A stretch of DNA of 64,000 nucleotides from JANQEU01 sp965228045 (GCA_965228045.1 OZ245789.1:4712001-4776000); one strand, 5' to 3'. Shown: positions 45,043-54,638, numbered from the stretch's first letter. The notes: generated by a model not told the origin, from the letters alone. Program-made: numbers and translations.

Positions 45043-45050
45043 CAAAGATA
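45043..45050 (-). promoter_or_regulatory. -7 box for the bi-domain dehydrogenase operon
   Basis: On the minus strand TATCTTTG matches TAnnTTTG exactly. It would give a leader of about 100 bases. The nearest upstream TTG is 29 bases away, outside the usual range. Confidence 0.4.
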
Positions 45051-45128
45051 CCTTTTTGACTAATTTTTACTTTCTCTTCCAACCATTCTTAAACCACTTC
45101 CCTTCCTCACTTCCAGACCTTTTTTGAA

Positions 45129-45159
45129 TAAAAAAACCTACAATAAAAAATTTGTAGGT
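45129..45159 (-). terminator. Intrinsic terminator of the operon ending with the first asnB
   Basis: On the minus strand an 8-base inverted repeat (ACCTACAA at 45159-45152, TTGTAGGT at 45143-45136) with an 8-base loop is followed by a run of seven T. It lies about 120 bases after the asnB stop and marks the end of the 54.5-45.3 kb operon. Confidence 0.75.
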
Positions 45160-45282
45160 CTCTTTAAATAGTTACATCAGGATACTACCGTGATAATTTT
45201 AATTATATCCAAATTACTCTTGTAGACGTTACCACACTTTTTCGAATCTATAATTTGTGCTCACTGGCAATTTGGTGATTCG

Positions 45283-47160
45283 CTAGTCTATAAATTGTCT
45301 CATCCAACTTTCAATGGCCAACAAACTCCAAACTGTATAAGAGGCATCGATCTTTCCCTGTTTATTGTCTTTTATAAGTTTCCACACCTTATCGGTGGAG
45401 AAAATACCCCTTTTGTTTATTTGGGCTGGAGACAAATAATCCTGGATCATTTCATCGAGATCTTTTGTTATCCATCTTCTTACCGGGGCTCCAAAACCGG
45501 TCTTTGTCCTATAAATTACTTCCCTCGGGAGGTATTGCTCCGCAACTTTCTTAAGCAGATATTTTGTCTCCCTACCCCGCATCTTATATTCGGGTGGAAT
45601 CTTAGTGGAGAACTCAACCAGGTCAATGTCAAGATATGGTACTCTTACTTCAACACCGGCGGCCATGGAGAGCTTATCAGTATAGTTTAAGTTTTGATCT
45701 ACCAGAAAACTTTTCATTTCCCAATACAGTATTTGGTTTAAAAGACTATTCTCATCTTTTATCTCCTTATTTAGAGCTATCAAATTTGCAATTGGATCGT
45801 AAGAACTTAATTCTCCTTTCCATTCCTCACTAAATAAATTGATTACACTTTCGTGCGATAGCCAACCAAAATATCCTGCAAGACGATGGTATCGTTCCTT
45901 CTCAACTTCGGCAAGAAGTTTTTTAATTCTCCTAAAAAATGGAGTTTGTGAGGACAACTTGCCGCCTACTGTTTTAAAGTATCGTCTTACGTAGCCCGGC
46001 AAAAAGTCGATATATTTTTCCAAATCCAAAGCCTGATGCCGTCTATATCCAGAGAAGAGATCGTCTCCACCAGTTCCTCCAATTAAAACCTTTATACCAT
46101 TATTTCTTGCATGAGAACATATATTTAGAACGTTTAGTGGAGACGTATCAGATTGAGGCTCATCCAGGTGCCATACCATTTTGTCGAAATCACGCACAAT
46201 ATTCACATCTGCTTTGATTACATGAAGCTTAACATCCAAATATGCCGCGACTTTTTTCGCATATTTTAAGTCATCCTCAAATCCTTCATTATAAGAAGTC
46301 TCTATGGTAAAACACTCCAATTTTGCATCAGGCTTTATCTTTTTAGCCATAGCTACCAGAAGACTTGAATCGAGTCCACCTGAAAGAAAAAATCCAATAG
46401 GTACATCCGATAACATTTGTCTTTCAACCGCAGCCAGTAATTTTTTATCAAGCTCTTGAATTAATTGATTCTTTGAAGAATTGGCATAACACCCATCAAA
46501 AGGAATTTGATAATACTTTTGAGATGTGGCAGACCGGAGATCTCTAACATTAAAATTGAGGTAATGTCCCGGAAGTAGCTTGGTGACATTTTTTAAAGGT
46601 GTGAGTTCACCAGGACTCCATAGAAATGTTAAATAGTTCGAAAATGCCTCTTTTGCAAGAGTCTTTTGAATGTCAATTTCAAAAAAAGACTTCAGTTCAG
46701 ACGAAAAAGCTAATTGCCTTTCGTCCTTATATATGTATAAGGGCTTAACTCCAATTTGGTCCCTAGCAATAAATATCTCCTGATTTACTCTATCATATAT
46801 CGCAAGTGCAAAAATTCCATTTAAAATGTTAAGAAATTTCTTGCCAAACTCAATATACAGATAGAGAATTGTTTCCGTGTCCGTAGTCGATTTAAATGCA
46901 TACTCACTAAGATACTTCCTTCGAATTTCCAAGTGATTGTATATCTCACCATTGAATACTATTACATATCGTTCATTTTCAGAAAACATAGGTTGGTTTC
47001 CGCGGTCCGATAAGTCTAGAATTGCAAGACGGGTATGTCCGAGGAATACTTTCTCCTCCGAGTAACTTCCGAAGGAATCAGGGCCCCTATGTTGAAGAGA
47101 GCTAACAAGCGAATCTTTGGATCTAATATTTGGCCCAATTACTCCTACAATACCACACAT
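45283..47160 (-). CDS. asnB: AsnB-type glutamine-dependent asparagine synthetase / amidotransferase
   Basis: 625-residue two-domain protein. The N-terminal glutamine amidotransferase starts 'MCGIVGVIG' with Cys2 as nucleophile, and 'RGPDS', 'VFNGEIYNH' follow. The synthetase domain holds the ATP pyrophosphatase loop SGGLDSS (260-266). It hydrolyses glutamine and uses the ammonia in an ATP-dependent amidation. Copies inside glycan loci are thought to amidate uronic acids or other carboxylates rather than make asparagine. A second copy lies at 56127-58037. It is the last gene of its operon and is followed by a terminator. Confidence 0.92.
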   Translation of the reverse strand: MCGIVGVIGPNIRSKDSLVSSLQHRGPDSFGSYSEEKVFLGHTRLAILDLSDRGNQPMFSENERYVIVFNGEIYNHLEIRRKYLSEYAFKSTTDTETILYLYIEFGKKFLNILNGIFALAIYDRVNQEIFIARDQIGVKPLYIYKDERQLAFSSELKSFFEIDIQKTLAKEAFSNYLTFLWSPGELTPLKNVTKLLPGHYLNFNVRDLRSATSQKYYQIPFDGCYANSSKNQLIQELDKKLLAAVERQMLSDVPIGFFLSGGLDSSLLVAMAKKIKPDAKLECFTIETSYNEGFEDDLKYAKKVAAYLDVKLHVIKADVNIVRDFDKMVWHLDEPQSDTSPLNVLNICSHARNNGIKVLIGGTGGDDLFSGYRRHQALDLEKYIDFLPGYVRRYFKTVGGKLSSQTPFFRRIKKLLAEVEKERYHRLAGYFGWLSHESVINLFSEEWKGELSSYDPIANLIALNKEIKDENSLLNQILYWEMKSFLVDQNLNYTDKLSMAAGVEVRVPYLDIDLVEFSTKIPPEYKMRGRETKYLLKKVAEQYLPREVIYRTKTGFGAPVRRWITKDLDEMIQDYLSPAQINKRGIFSTDKVWKLIKDNKQGKIDASYTVWSLLAIESWMRQFID

Positions 47161-47195
47161 ATAATTAAGAATTATTCACGAAATAATGATGGAGA

Positions 47196-48305
47196 TTAAT
47201 TTTCATGGCAAATACTATGAAAGATTTCAATAAATGAATCCAATCTATCACTTGGCGACCCGAATTCTTCCAGTTGTTCCTTACCTTTTATGACCAAATC
47301 GGTATAAAGTGAATTATCATTGGCCAATTTATATATGCAGGAAGCGATTTGTTCCGGAGATAGAGGATCAAAATATAGCGCAGCTTCGCCGCATATTGCC
47401 TGGGCAAAATCCATCTTGGATGTTAGAATAGGCACACCAGATTTCATTGACTCTACATATGAAGCAGAAAAACACTCAAGTAAAGTGGGTAAAAGCATGA
47501 CATCCGCGTTTTTGTAATGGATCGCACATTCCTTTACCGAAACAAGACCAATAAACTTAAAACGATCTTCGATTTCCGAAGAGATACCTGGCAAATTTTC
47601 AACAGTTATCGTGAATTCGAACTGAAAGTCCGGATATCTCCTAACGAGTACCATTGCAACCTTGGGAATAATCTTTAAATTCTTATGATCATAATTTGCA
47701 CTAACCGTCAGAAGTTTAAAAGTACCCATTTTCTTTTCAGGAATTTTGTCAAAAGATGAAAACACTTGATGGTAAGTGTTTGGCACATAAAATACCTTCT
47801 TGCCATACTTCCTTGATAAATCCGAAACCATTTTCTTATTTTCAACAAATAGATAGTCACTATTTCTCCGGAATAAGATACCATGAATCGATTGCATAAA
47901 AAGAAAATAAAGCCTTTTTCTGATTGATATTGTTGTGAAAAAAGGTGAATTTTTTATGAGGTAATGTGGCCGGGCAAATCCTACAAGATGGGGAGAATTC
48001 GCTTTCCAGTAGGCAGGACCAAACAAAGTAAACACTACATCCGGATCGAATTTATGTTCAATCTGTCGGATTTTTCTGGTAGTCTTGTTATAAGGGATGA
48101 GACATTTCTGATTGGTTGTTATCAAAATGTAATCTGAAAAAATTTCTGCATCCAAATCTATAACTTCTGCAAGCCTATGTGAAACCAATAGATAATGTGA
48201 TATTGATTCACTGACACGTATCAGTCGGATCAAGGAGTCAGCTACTTGTAGGCCACCACCAACGGAGATATTCGACAAATCGATAAGAACCTTTATTGTT
48301 TTCAA
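47196..48305 (-). CDS. GT4-family glycosyltransferase
   Basis: 369-residue GT-B enzyme. It opens 'TIKVLIDLSNISVGGGLQVADS'. The C-terminal domain has 'FKLLTVSANYDHKNL' and 'LLPTLLECFSASYVESMKSGVPILTS'. The start is TTG at 48305: an in-frame TAA four codons upstream excludes earlier starts. It is clearly paralogous to the product of 50853-51986, sharing the 'CGEAA.YFDP' block, and these two genes flank the WbuX-Y-Z set. Confidence 0.88.
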   Translation of the reverse strand: MKTIKVLIDLSNISVGGGLQVADSLIRLIRVSESISHYLLVSHRLAEVIDLDAEIFSDYILITTNQKCLIPYNKTTRKIRQIEHKFDPDVVFTLFGPAYWKANSPHLVGFARPHYLIKNSPFFTTISIRKRLYFLFMQSIHGILFRRNSDYLFVENKKMVSDLSRKYGKKVFYVPNTYHQVFSSFDKIPEKKMGTFKLLTVSANYDHKNLKIIPKVAMVLVRRYPDFQFEFTITVENLPGISSEIEDRFKFIGLVSVKECAIHYKNADVMLLPTLLECFSASYVESMKSGVPILTSKMDFAQAICGEAALYFDPLSPEQIASCIYKLANDNSLYTDLVIKGKEQLEEFGSPSDRLDSFIEIFHSICHEN

Positions 48306-48320
48306 CTTATCTTCTTAATA

Positions 48321-49106
48321 CTATTTCGGATTATTGAAGTACTTGCTAAGCAATTCATCTTTCTCCATACGGTTTGGATAATTGATCAAAACCGCTTTAT
48401 AAATTCCCTTAAAGACAAATAGACTACCGGCCGCTGCCCCAATAATTCCGAACTTTTGTAGTAACTTTCCTATATCTTCAAGAGAGCCAGCACCTCCTAA
48501 AACTGACATCGGTAAACTTGTAACCTCCCTAACTTTTTCTACTAGATTGAAGTCATATCCTTTCATGAGGCCGTCATTGTCGATGGAGTTAATGATTACT
48601 TCACCAGCGCCAAGATCTTCGATCTTTTTCACGAATTTTACCGGGTCAAGACCTGTGTTTCTGGTAGCATTGTGAGTCCAAATCTCATACTTATTGAAAA
48701 AGCTTTTCTTTTTAACATCCAGTACTACTATGACACTCTGACTGCCCACTTGTTCGGCAATTTGAGAAACAATTGAAGGATTTTCGACCGCAACTGAAGC
48801 TATTGCTATTTTCTCGACACCTAAACTAAAAATTTTGTTCGCTTGTTCGACGTTCTTTATCCCCCCACCATAGCATAGAGGCATACGACATTCAGCAGCC
48901 AGATTTTCAATTACCCTATAGTCCGGGTCATTCCCCTCTATGGTTGCATCAATGTCCAATACTATCAATTCATCTACTTCCTTTTCATTAAATATTCTAA
49001 CTGCATTTATTGGATCTCCGACATATTTCGGTTTTTCGAACTTACATGTTTTTACAAGCCCTTTGTTTTTTATCAATAAACAAGGAATTATCCTAGGATT
49101 TAACAT
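48321..49106 (-). CDS. wbuZ: HisF-like subunit for acetamidino-sugar synthesis
   Basis: 261-residue (beta/alpha)8 barrel related to HisF of histidine synthesis ('RIIPCLLIKN', 'ELIVLDIDAT', 'LCYGGGI', 'INSIDNDGLMKGYD', 'SVLGGAGS'). Encoded beside hisH-like and wbpG-like genes, it matches the HisF2/WbuZ partner that, with HisH2, supplies ammonia to the amidotransferase turning a sugar N-acetyl group into an acetamidino group. True HisF in a his operon is ruled out by context. It lies two bases after the hisH-like gene. Confidence 0.88.
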   Translation of the reverse strand: MLNPRIIPCLLIKNKGLVKTCKFEKPKYVGDPINAVRIFNEKEVDELIVLDIDATIEGNDPDYRVIENLAAECRMPLCYGGGIKNVEQANKIFSLGVEKIAIASVAVENPSIVSQIAEQVGSQSVIVVLDVKKKSFFNKYEIWTHNATRNTGLDPVKFVKKIEDLGAGEVIINSIDNDGLMKGYDFNLVEKVREVTSLPMSVLGGAGSLEDIGKLLQKFGIIGAAAGSLFVFKGIYKAVLINYPNRMEKDELLSKYFNNPK

Positions 49107-49108
49107 AT

Positions 49109-49723
49109 CTAAAGCTCGGCGAAGTTTTTAAGTACCTGAACACCATTTCCGTGACTCTTCTCTGGATGAAACTGTACCCCGTAAATGTTATCTCTTGAAA
49201 CAGCGCATGTAAATCGGAAGCCATACTCGGATGTGGCGATTGTATCTTGTTTCCGATTGCACTCAAAGTAATAAGAATGTAGAAAATAGAACCTTGGCTC
49301 CGGATCAAGATTTGACATAATTCGACTACTTTGCAAGGGATTTACCCCATTCCATCCCATGTGAGGAAGTTTTGTTTTATGAGCTATTAATGAGGGATCC
49401 AACTTCTTTACAGAGGCATCCAACCAACCCAATCCAGGTAATACTCCCTCCTCACTGGAAGTACCCAACATTTGCATACCAACACATATTCCAAGTACAG
49501 GGATCTTTTTCTGTAAAACAAGCACTTCCAGTTTTTCTCTCATTCCTGATTTAGACAACTTGGACATAGCGTGATCAAAGGATCCGACACCCGGCAGAAT
49601 TATACCGGTCACATTCTCTAAATCCTCCGGTCTTGAAACGATTTTGGAATCAATATTGAGTCGCTTGTAAATATTCGAGAAGGCCTTAATATTCCCTAAA
49701 CCGTAGTTGATTATCCCTATCAC
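49109..49723 (-). CDS. wbuY: HisH-like glutaminase subunit for acetamidino-sugar synthesis
   Basis: 204-residue class I glutamine amidotransferase. The catalytic triad is Cys80 in 'GICVGMQMLG' with His186 and Glu188 in 'VQFHPEKSHG'. It makes ammonia from glutamine and hands it to the HisF-like partner. The start is GTG in a GTGA overlap with the stop of the WbpG-like gene. Length and motifs equal those of normal HisH; context points to surface sugar synthesis. Confidence 0.88.
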   Translation of the reverse strand: MIGIINYGLGNIKAFSNIYKRLNIDSKIVSRPEDLENVTGIILPGVGSFDHAMSKLSKSGMREKLEVLVLQKKIPVLGICVGMQMLGTSSEEGVLPGLGWLDASVKKLDPSLIAHKTKLPHMGWNGVNPLQSSRIMSNLDPEPRFYFLHSYYFECNRKQDTIATSEYGFRFTCAVSRDNIYGVQFHPEKSHGNGVQVLKNFAEL

Positions 49724-50856
49724 CTCTTACCACCCCTTTCCAAACCTAAGAGTTTCATAAATTTTGCACCTATATGAAAAATGTCCTCTTGGGACCTGTA
49801 ATCCTTATAGGTTTTATTTGGTGCATCAAAATATTGTTGAAGTTCTTGAACGGAAATTCCTAATTTGGTCGCGATATATTCAAAGTCCTGTTTAATTGTC
49901 TCCGGATCATACGCAGGTTTGGATAATTTCTTAATGGCCTCTTCCCGGGTCATTTGACCAGTCAAAATCAGGCTGGAGAATTGAACTTTTCTGGTGTCAT
50001 AGCCAAATTTTTCGGGAAGCCAATAACTCTCATAAAACTTAGTGAATCTCGATTCAAAATGCTTTTGTGGATACCTTTGCCATCCAAATTCCCGCTCAAG
50101 TAACTTCATTGCCTCTTCCTTAATGTATGGCATATAATCCAGAGGTTTGAAAACTTTTATGCCCTTAAAAAAATTTAAAAACACCTTGTGCCAGAGAATA
50201 TTGGTAATCGGAAAGTTATTAAGAGGCCTTTCTCCGAATTTTTTGTGAATATCCTTTAACTGAATACTATCAGACTGGTAATACATCCACTCTACCGGAT
50301 TCCTTACACATTCGGTTGAATAGTTAGCTCCGGTCAAGATGTACTTGATGTTGTATTTATTTGCGAAGTTGTACATCGTTGCAAAAAATGCATGATCCTG
50401 AGGTGTATCAATATGTGGTACTCCGGATTTGAAAAATGCCAATTGTAGATCTTTCATTTCCTCCCAATCGATAACTTCAGTATACAGGTCTAGGCCAAGC
50501 TTGTCGACAAGTCTTTCAATGTTATTAACGGCGATTTGAGAATTCCAACCAGCATCTACATGGAAGACAAGGGGTCTTAATCCGAGTTTTTCCTTGGCCA
50601 AGTAGGTCAAATAGGAACTATCAATTCCTCCACTCATTCCCAGAATGCAATCAAAATCCTTTTCTGCACCTTCAGCCTTAATCTTTGAAACTACTTTTTC
50701 CAATTCGGTCCACCCAATATCATTTGGATTCCAATTTGGTTCTATCTGTTTGTAAAAAGTGTTACAGTGATCACATACTCCTTCGGAATCAAATATTATC
50801 CTTGAATCTGTAGTGTCCATCACACAATTAGTACAAATGCGTAAGTCTCTAGTCAT
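49720..50856 (-). CDS. wbuX: N-acetyl sugar amidotransferase (WbpG/WbuX family)
   Basis: 378-residue ATP-PPi-loop enzyme that turns an N-acetyl group of a sugar nucleotide into an acetamidino group using ammonia from the HisH/HisF pair. A zinc-ribbon is visible (Cys8, Cys11, Cys28, Cys31), and the ATP pyrophosphatase loop SGGIDS is at 75-80 within 'ILGMSGGIDSSYL'. The family includes WbpG of Pseudomonas O5 and PseA of Campylobacter. It overlaps its upstream and downstream neighbours by four bases each. Confidence 0.92.
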   Translation of the reverse strand: MTRDLRICTNCVMDTTDSRIIFDSEGVCDHCNTFYKQIEPNWNPNDIGWTELEKVVSKIKAEGAEKDFDCILGMSGGIDSSYLTYLAKEKLGLRPLVFHVDAGWNSQIAVNNIERLVDKLGLDLYTEVIDWEEMKDLQLAFFKSGVPHIDTPQDHAFFATMYNFANKYNIKYILTGANYSTECVRNPVEWMYYQSDSIQLKDIHKKFGERPLNNFPITNILWHKVFLNFFKGIKVFKPLDYMPYIKEEAMKLLEREFGWQRYPQKHFESRFTKFYESYWLPEKFGYDTRKVQFSSLILTGQMTREEAIKKLSKPAYDPETIKQDFEYIATKLGISVQELQQYFDAPNKTYKDYRSQEDIFHIGAKFMKLLGLERGGKR

Positions 50857-51986
50857 TTGTTAAGTAGATTATCTAGTAGTTGATTGACCTGCTTGTAAGC
50901 ATCTTTCCAGCCAATAAAGCTATTCAACCTTTCTTTACCTATATCTATTTTATTTCTAAGAAGCTGATGATCAGACACGGCCAAATCCATCATCTTTAAA
51001 ATAGACTTAGTACTAAAAGGATCAAAATAATAGGCAGCTTCTCCGCAAACATCTATGGCGAAATCCAAATTTGAGGTTAAAATTGGTTTTTCGTGATACA
51101 TCGCCTCTACATAAGTCCCGGAAAAGGATTCAAGGAGGGTAGGCATCAACAACGCATTTACCTGTTCATATAAGGTTGGAACTAATTTCATTGAAATCGA
51201 TCCAAGATTTAGTAGGGCAGGGTGGAGATCCTCATTTTCTATTGTTTTCAGTATACTGTTACAATTTTTATGCTGTTCTTGTTCAATGGTTAGAATTATC
51301 TGATACGGAAGCTTTAAAGATTTAATCTCTCTTGCAACATCGATTAGAATTTCAATATTTTTATGAGGATAATAGTGCGTTAAATATAAAAATTTAAACT
51401 TATTCTTATCCAAGTTCCAGTTATGTGTTTTGTTTTCTTTAAAGTGATCAAGGGAAACGGCATTTGGAACAATCACTACATTTTTTGCTTTATATATATC
51501 GTGGAGCTTCTGTTTCATTGTGCCCGTCTGTGCAGCTATAATAGTGGCATATTTCAAATATCTCCTGAAAAGAACCAGTTTAATTCTTCTCGTCAGAAGG
51601 CTTTTTCGGTCCATGCGTTGCCAAACCACGCTTTCCGGGTATACAGCGTATGGCCAATCGAAGAGGTATAGTTGAGGAACAACCGTTGGGATTACTATAT
51701 CTCCCAGATTCAAAATAGTGTCGATTTTAAGCCTTTTAATCAAACGAGGATACACAAAAAGATAGAGGAATGGCGTTGCAACGTTCAGTTTAAAAAGTGG
51801 ATGTATATCGATGATTGACACATACTTGTTTTCGTATTTAATATATTGTGATGCATCGGGAGTTAAAATCAGATAATCGAATTCAGGTGAATCCTCACTT
51901 AAAAGAGTCAGGTAGTTGGTTAATATACTCTTACCGCCACCCGTCTTACTATTCAAGGCATTTAACAAAATGCGCCTTCTTCTCAT
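50853..51986 (-). CDS. GT4-family glycosyltransferase, paralogue of 47196-48305
   Basis: 377-residue GT-B enzyme. It begins 'RRRILLNALNSKTGGGKSILTNYL', and the donor domain has 'FKFLYLTHYYPHKNIEIL' and 'LLMPTLLESFSGTYVEAMYHEKPILTS' followed by 'DVCGEAAYYFDP'. The similarity to the protein of 47196-48305 extends over this whole C-terminal region. It overlaps the polymerase gene upstream and wbuX downstream by four bases each. Confidence 0.88.
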   Translation of the reverse strand: MRRRRILLNALNSKTGGGKSILTNYLTLLSEDSPEFDYLILTPDASQYIKYENKYVSIIDIHPLFKLNVATPFLYLFVYPRLIKRLKIDTILNLGDIVIPTVVPQLYLFDWPYAVYPESVVWQRMDRKSLLTRRIKLVLFRRYLKYATIIAAQTGTMKQKLHDIYKAKNVVIVPNAVSLDHFKENKTHNWNLDKNKFKFLYLTHYYPHKNIEILIDVAREIKSLKLPYQIILTIEQEQHKNCNSILKTIENEDLHPALLNLGSISMKLVPTLYEQVNALLMPTLLESFSGTYVEAMYHEKPILTSNLDFAIDVCGEAAYYFDPFSTKSILKMMDLAVSDHQLLRNKIDIGKERLNSFIGWKDAYKQVNQLLDNLLNK

Positions 51987-53380
51987 TTTTCTGGGGTCCT
52001 CTTATAAACCGTAGGACCTTCGTGGTCAAACAGTCCTCTTTTCTCGAACTTCAAATTCCGATTGGACAGTAAAAGACAGAAAAGAAGGAATATACTGGGA
52101 TTAGATAGTGGAGCCTTTACTATTGATATGTAGAGGAGATAAATCATCACCATTAAGAACACAGGCCTTTTCGAATGTTTAAGAAACTTGTCGACCAAAA
52201 TAAATATTAAGATCAGATAGGATATTAGTCCGATTATTCCGAAATCAACAATCCAGGTGCCAAATGCCGAATACGTTTGCGCCGGGTAAACAGTATTACT
52301 TACACCAAAGATGGCCATATGAATATCATGATTAACCCCTTCCAGTCTATCATAAATGTTGCTGAATTGTGCAGAACCAAGTTGAAAATTTGTTAAATCT
52401 CCAATCACCGTGGAAATGGTCAACATCACACCGGATATTTTGAAAATAATACTCCCATCAGAACCAATCAAGTAAGGTAAGTTTTCACTGGCCCTAATTA
52501 ACAAATTTACAACCCGGACATTTCCAATGTCCTGATTGAGCAAAATTTGAAATCCGATTGCTGCCAAGATGAGCCCGGCAAATGAACCGATCAAAACTCT
52601 TAAACTAATCTTGGTCGTAAAAAGAACCTTAAATAGATAACCTAAGCCGACAGCCATAGTTATCACAACGAACTCAATAAATACCTGTCCTACAAGACTT
52701 GAAACGGAAGCAATAAACAGAATAGAAGCCCTTTTAAAATTTAATGCTCCGCAGAACAAATACACCATAAAAAAAACGCTCATGTGAATTGCTACATGAG
52801 ATTGCTCGGCAAAAATTCCAACTAATCCTCGTGAAGTATATGCAAAATCATAATGAGCACGATTTGTGAAAAGTGAGTTGATGGATGACAGACCCAAAAG
52901 ATTGAATAACAAACTGACAACAACAAAAATTAACGCAATGTCAGCAATCTTCACGATACTCAGCTTTTCAAATCTATTCGACTCCTTAAACAAGTAAGTT
53001 ATAAAAACAGGTATGGAAACATATGGGAAATAAAACCTGACCAACGTAAATATTTCCCCTTGTGGTATTCGAAATAATGTGAATAGGAAAGAAGTGGTAG
53101 CGACGAGTAGCATAATGAAAAAAGGAATACTATAGACACTAATGCTACGGTATTTACCTAAATCCAACATTATTCCAACAACAGGAAATAGCATATAATA
53201 GGGCTGAATATCGGAGGGAAGTCGTAATATGCCAAAATAGGGAAGTAAGGCACTGAAAATTGTAAGAACAAAGATTGTTCTTTTCAACTTGTACCTGCTC
53301 ACTCTGATGTTATATTCTAAAATGATTTTCAGAATGTTTGGGATTTTAAGTCCCTTCCGAAACACATTAGCTACTTTCAT
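51983..53380 (-). CDS. Second Wzy-like polysaccharide polymerase candidate
   Basis: 465-residue membrane protein with about eleven hydrophobic segments and a long periplasmic loop near residues 290-370 ('LIRASENLPYLIGSDGS', 'YDRLEGVNHDIHMAIFG'). Sequence conservation is low, as usual for Wzy; the call rests on topology, size and position between glycosyltransferase genes. ATGA overlaps join it to both neighbours. Confidence 0.72.
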   Translation of the reverse strand: MKVANVFRKGLKIPNILKIILEYNIRVSRYKLKRTIFVLTIFSALLPYFGILRLPSDIQPYYMLFPVVGIMLDLGKYRSISVYSIPFFIMLLVATTSFLFTLFRIPQGEIFTLVRFYFPYVSIPVFITYLFKESNRFEKLSIVKIADIALIFVVVSLLFNLLGLSSINSLFTNRAHYDFAYTSRGLVGIFAEQSHVAIHMSVFFMVYLFCGALNFKRASILFIASVSSLVGQVFIEFVVITMAVGLGYLFKVLFTTKISLRVLIGSFAGLILAAIGFQILLNQDIGNVRVVNLLIRASENLPYLIGSDGSIIFKISGVMLTISTVIGDLTNFQLGSAQFSNIYDRLEGVNHDIHMAIFGVSNTVYPAQTYSAFGTWIVDFGIIGLISYLILIFILVDKFLKHSKRPVFLMVMIYLLYISIVKAPLSNPSIFLLFCLLLSNRNLKFEKRGLFDHEGPTVYKRTPEK

Positions 53381-54459
53381 AAACCCTCCAAAATTTGCTT
53401 GATTTTTTGGTCGTAACTTAGATGTTCTATTGCATATTGACGAATTTCCAACGGATCAATATTAACAAAACTTGAAATCAGTTTCTCAAGTAATGACACT
53501 ACTGACTCAATTGACTCATCGTTGCTTACCAAATACCGGAATCTGGGCCTCTCAGGGTCAAAATCTGGATCCAAACCTGTCGCAATGAACGGGATTCCAA
53601 CTGCGCAATATTCTCTTGCCTTCAAAACACTGGCAAACTCGAGATTCTTTCTGCACAAACCTAAGGTTGATACGCCTACATGAGCTTTTTCATACTCTTG
53701 CATTAGTAGATTACCTTGAAGTTGACCTTTGAAATCGATGTATGATTCAAGGCTCAAATCAGTTGTGAGATTTTTCAAATATTCAATGTGATCCCCAGCT
53801 CCGACAATATTGAAAAAGACCTTTATTGACGACTGAGCATTAAATCTCGCAATTGCCCGGATCATCCGATCATATCCCTGCCAGAAACTTACTCTTGCAA
53901 CACCTACTAAAACAAACTTCAATTCCGGCCATTTTGGAACTTGTTTTCTAACCGGAGTCACTTCAAGATTTATTCCATTCCCAATCAAGTGCGTTTTTTC
54001 CTTATTACCAAATTCAAAAAATGCATTGTCCGGGGCATACTGGAGAACTCTTTGAACAGGCCACAATGACCAGGGACCTGACATCAACAGACATATAATT
54101 TGGATCAGTCTTTTTATCAGACCGTCCCGTTTTGTCTCTATCAACAAACTCCGAAAAGGTGTCGGAACATCTAAAATTACCTTTTTTCCTCTCAGCCTTA
54201 GAATGCAAAATGGAACAATAAAAAAAAAGCCCAATACTGGATTATGCCGGATTATCAGAACTCGCTCTTTCCTGCCCAGAAGCAATCTCATAAACTTGAA
54301 GTAAGATATTATTGACCCTCCGTTTGAAAAAATAGCTAAACTTTGATGTCCGAATTTTTCTAATGATTGAACGACTCCTGAAACTTTGTTATAAACACCT
54401 CTTTCTCTCCCCACATCGCACATAGCAATGTAACAAACTGAAGATTTGATGTTATGCAT
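53377..54459 (-). CDS. GT4-family glycosyltransferase
   Basis: 360-residue GT-B enzyme. The N-terminal domain contains 'VSGVVQSLEKFGHQSLAIFS' and 'VLDVPTPFRSLL'; the donor domain shows 'FVLVGVARVSFWQGYDRMIRAI' and 'FASVLKAREYCAVGIPFIATG'. It is the first gene of its operon. The 179-base upstream gap holds only an imperfect -7 box (CATATTTG). Confidence 0.85.
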   Translation of the reverse strand: MHNIKSSVCYIAMCDVGRERGVYNKVSGVVQSLEKFGHQSLAIFSNGGSIISYFKFMRLLLGRKERVLIIRHNPVLGFFFIVPFCILRLRGKKVILDVPTPFRSLLIETKRDGLIKRLIQIICLLMSGPWSLWPVQRVLQYAPDNAFFEFGNKEKTHLIGNGINLEVTPVRKQVPKWPELKFVLVGVARVSFWQGYDRMIRAIARFNAQSSIKVFFNIVGAGDHIEYLKNLTTDLSLESYIDFKGQLQGNLLMQEYEKAHVGVSTLGLCRKNLEFASVLKAREYCAVGIPFIATGLDPDFDPERPRFRYLVSNDESIESVVSLLEKLISSFVNIDPLEIRQYAIEHLSYDQKIKQILEGL

Positions 54460-54560
54460 TTTGCAAATATGTGACCTTGAAATAAAACTTCACGGAAAGC
54501 TCAGCATTAAATGATGCACATTCCGAAAAATAGGAAAGGTCAATGAACGGTCATATGAGG

Positions 54561-54578
54561 AAAAACGGCGATCCCGTT
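54561..54578 (-). terminator. Weak terminator-like hairpin after the sulfotransferase gene
   Basis: On the minus strand AACGG, a 5-base loop, CCGTT and then TTT. The stem is short and the T run poor. TGAACGG at 54544-54550 could compete for the same arm. It lies about 60 bases after the stop of the sulfotransferase gene, in a 179-base gap without genes. Confidence 0.3.
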
Positions 54579-54638
54579 CATTTATATAAGTTTTTGACTG
54601 GTAACTATTCATATTCCCAAATTGCCGAATAGTCCGCA

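Larger units (their letters stand above)
44937..45282 (-). other. 346-base intergenic region between two minus-strand operons
   Basis: No gene is visible. It holds the intrinsic terminator of the operon ending with the first asnB gene and a -7 box for the operon starting with the bi-domain dehydrogenase, described separately. The rest is AT-rich with no repeat or RNA gene recognised. Confidence 0.7.

Noticed and set aside
48321..49723. HisF and HisH as part of a histidine operon
   Set aside because: No other his gene is present and both genes are coupled to an N-acetyl sugar amidotransferase among glycosyltransferase genes.
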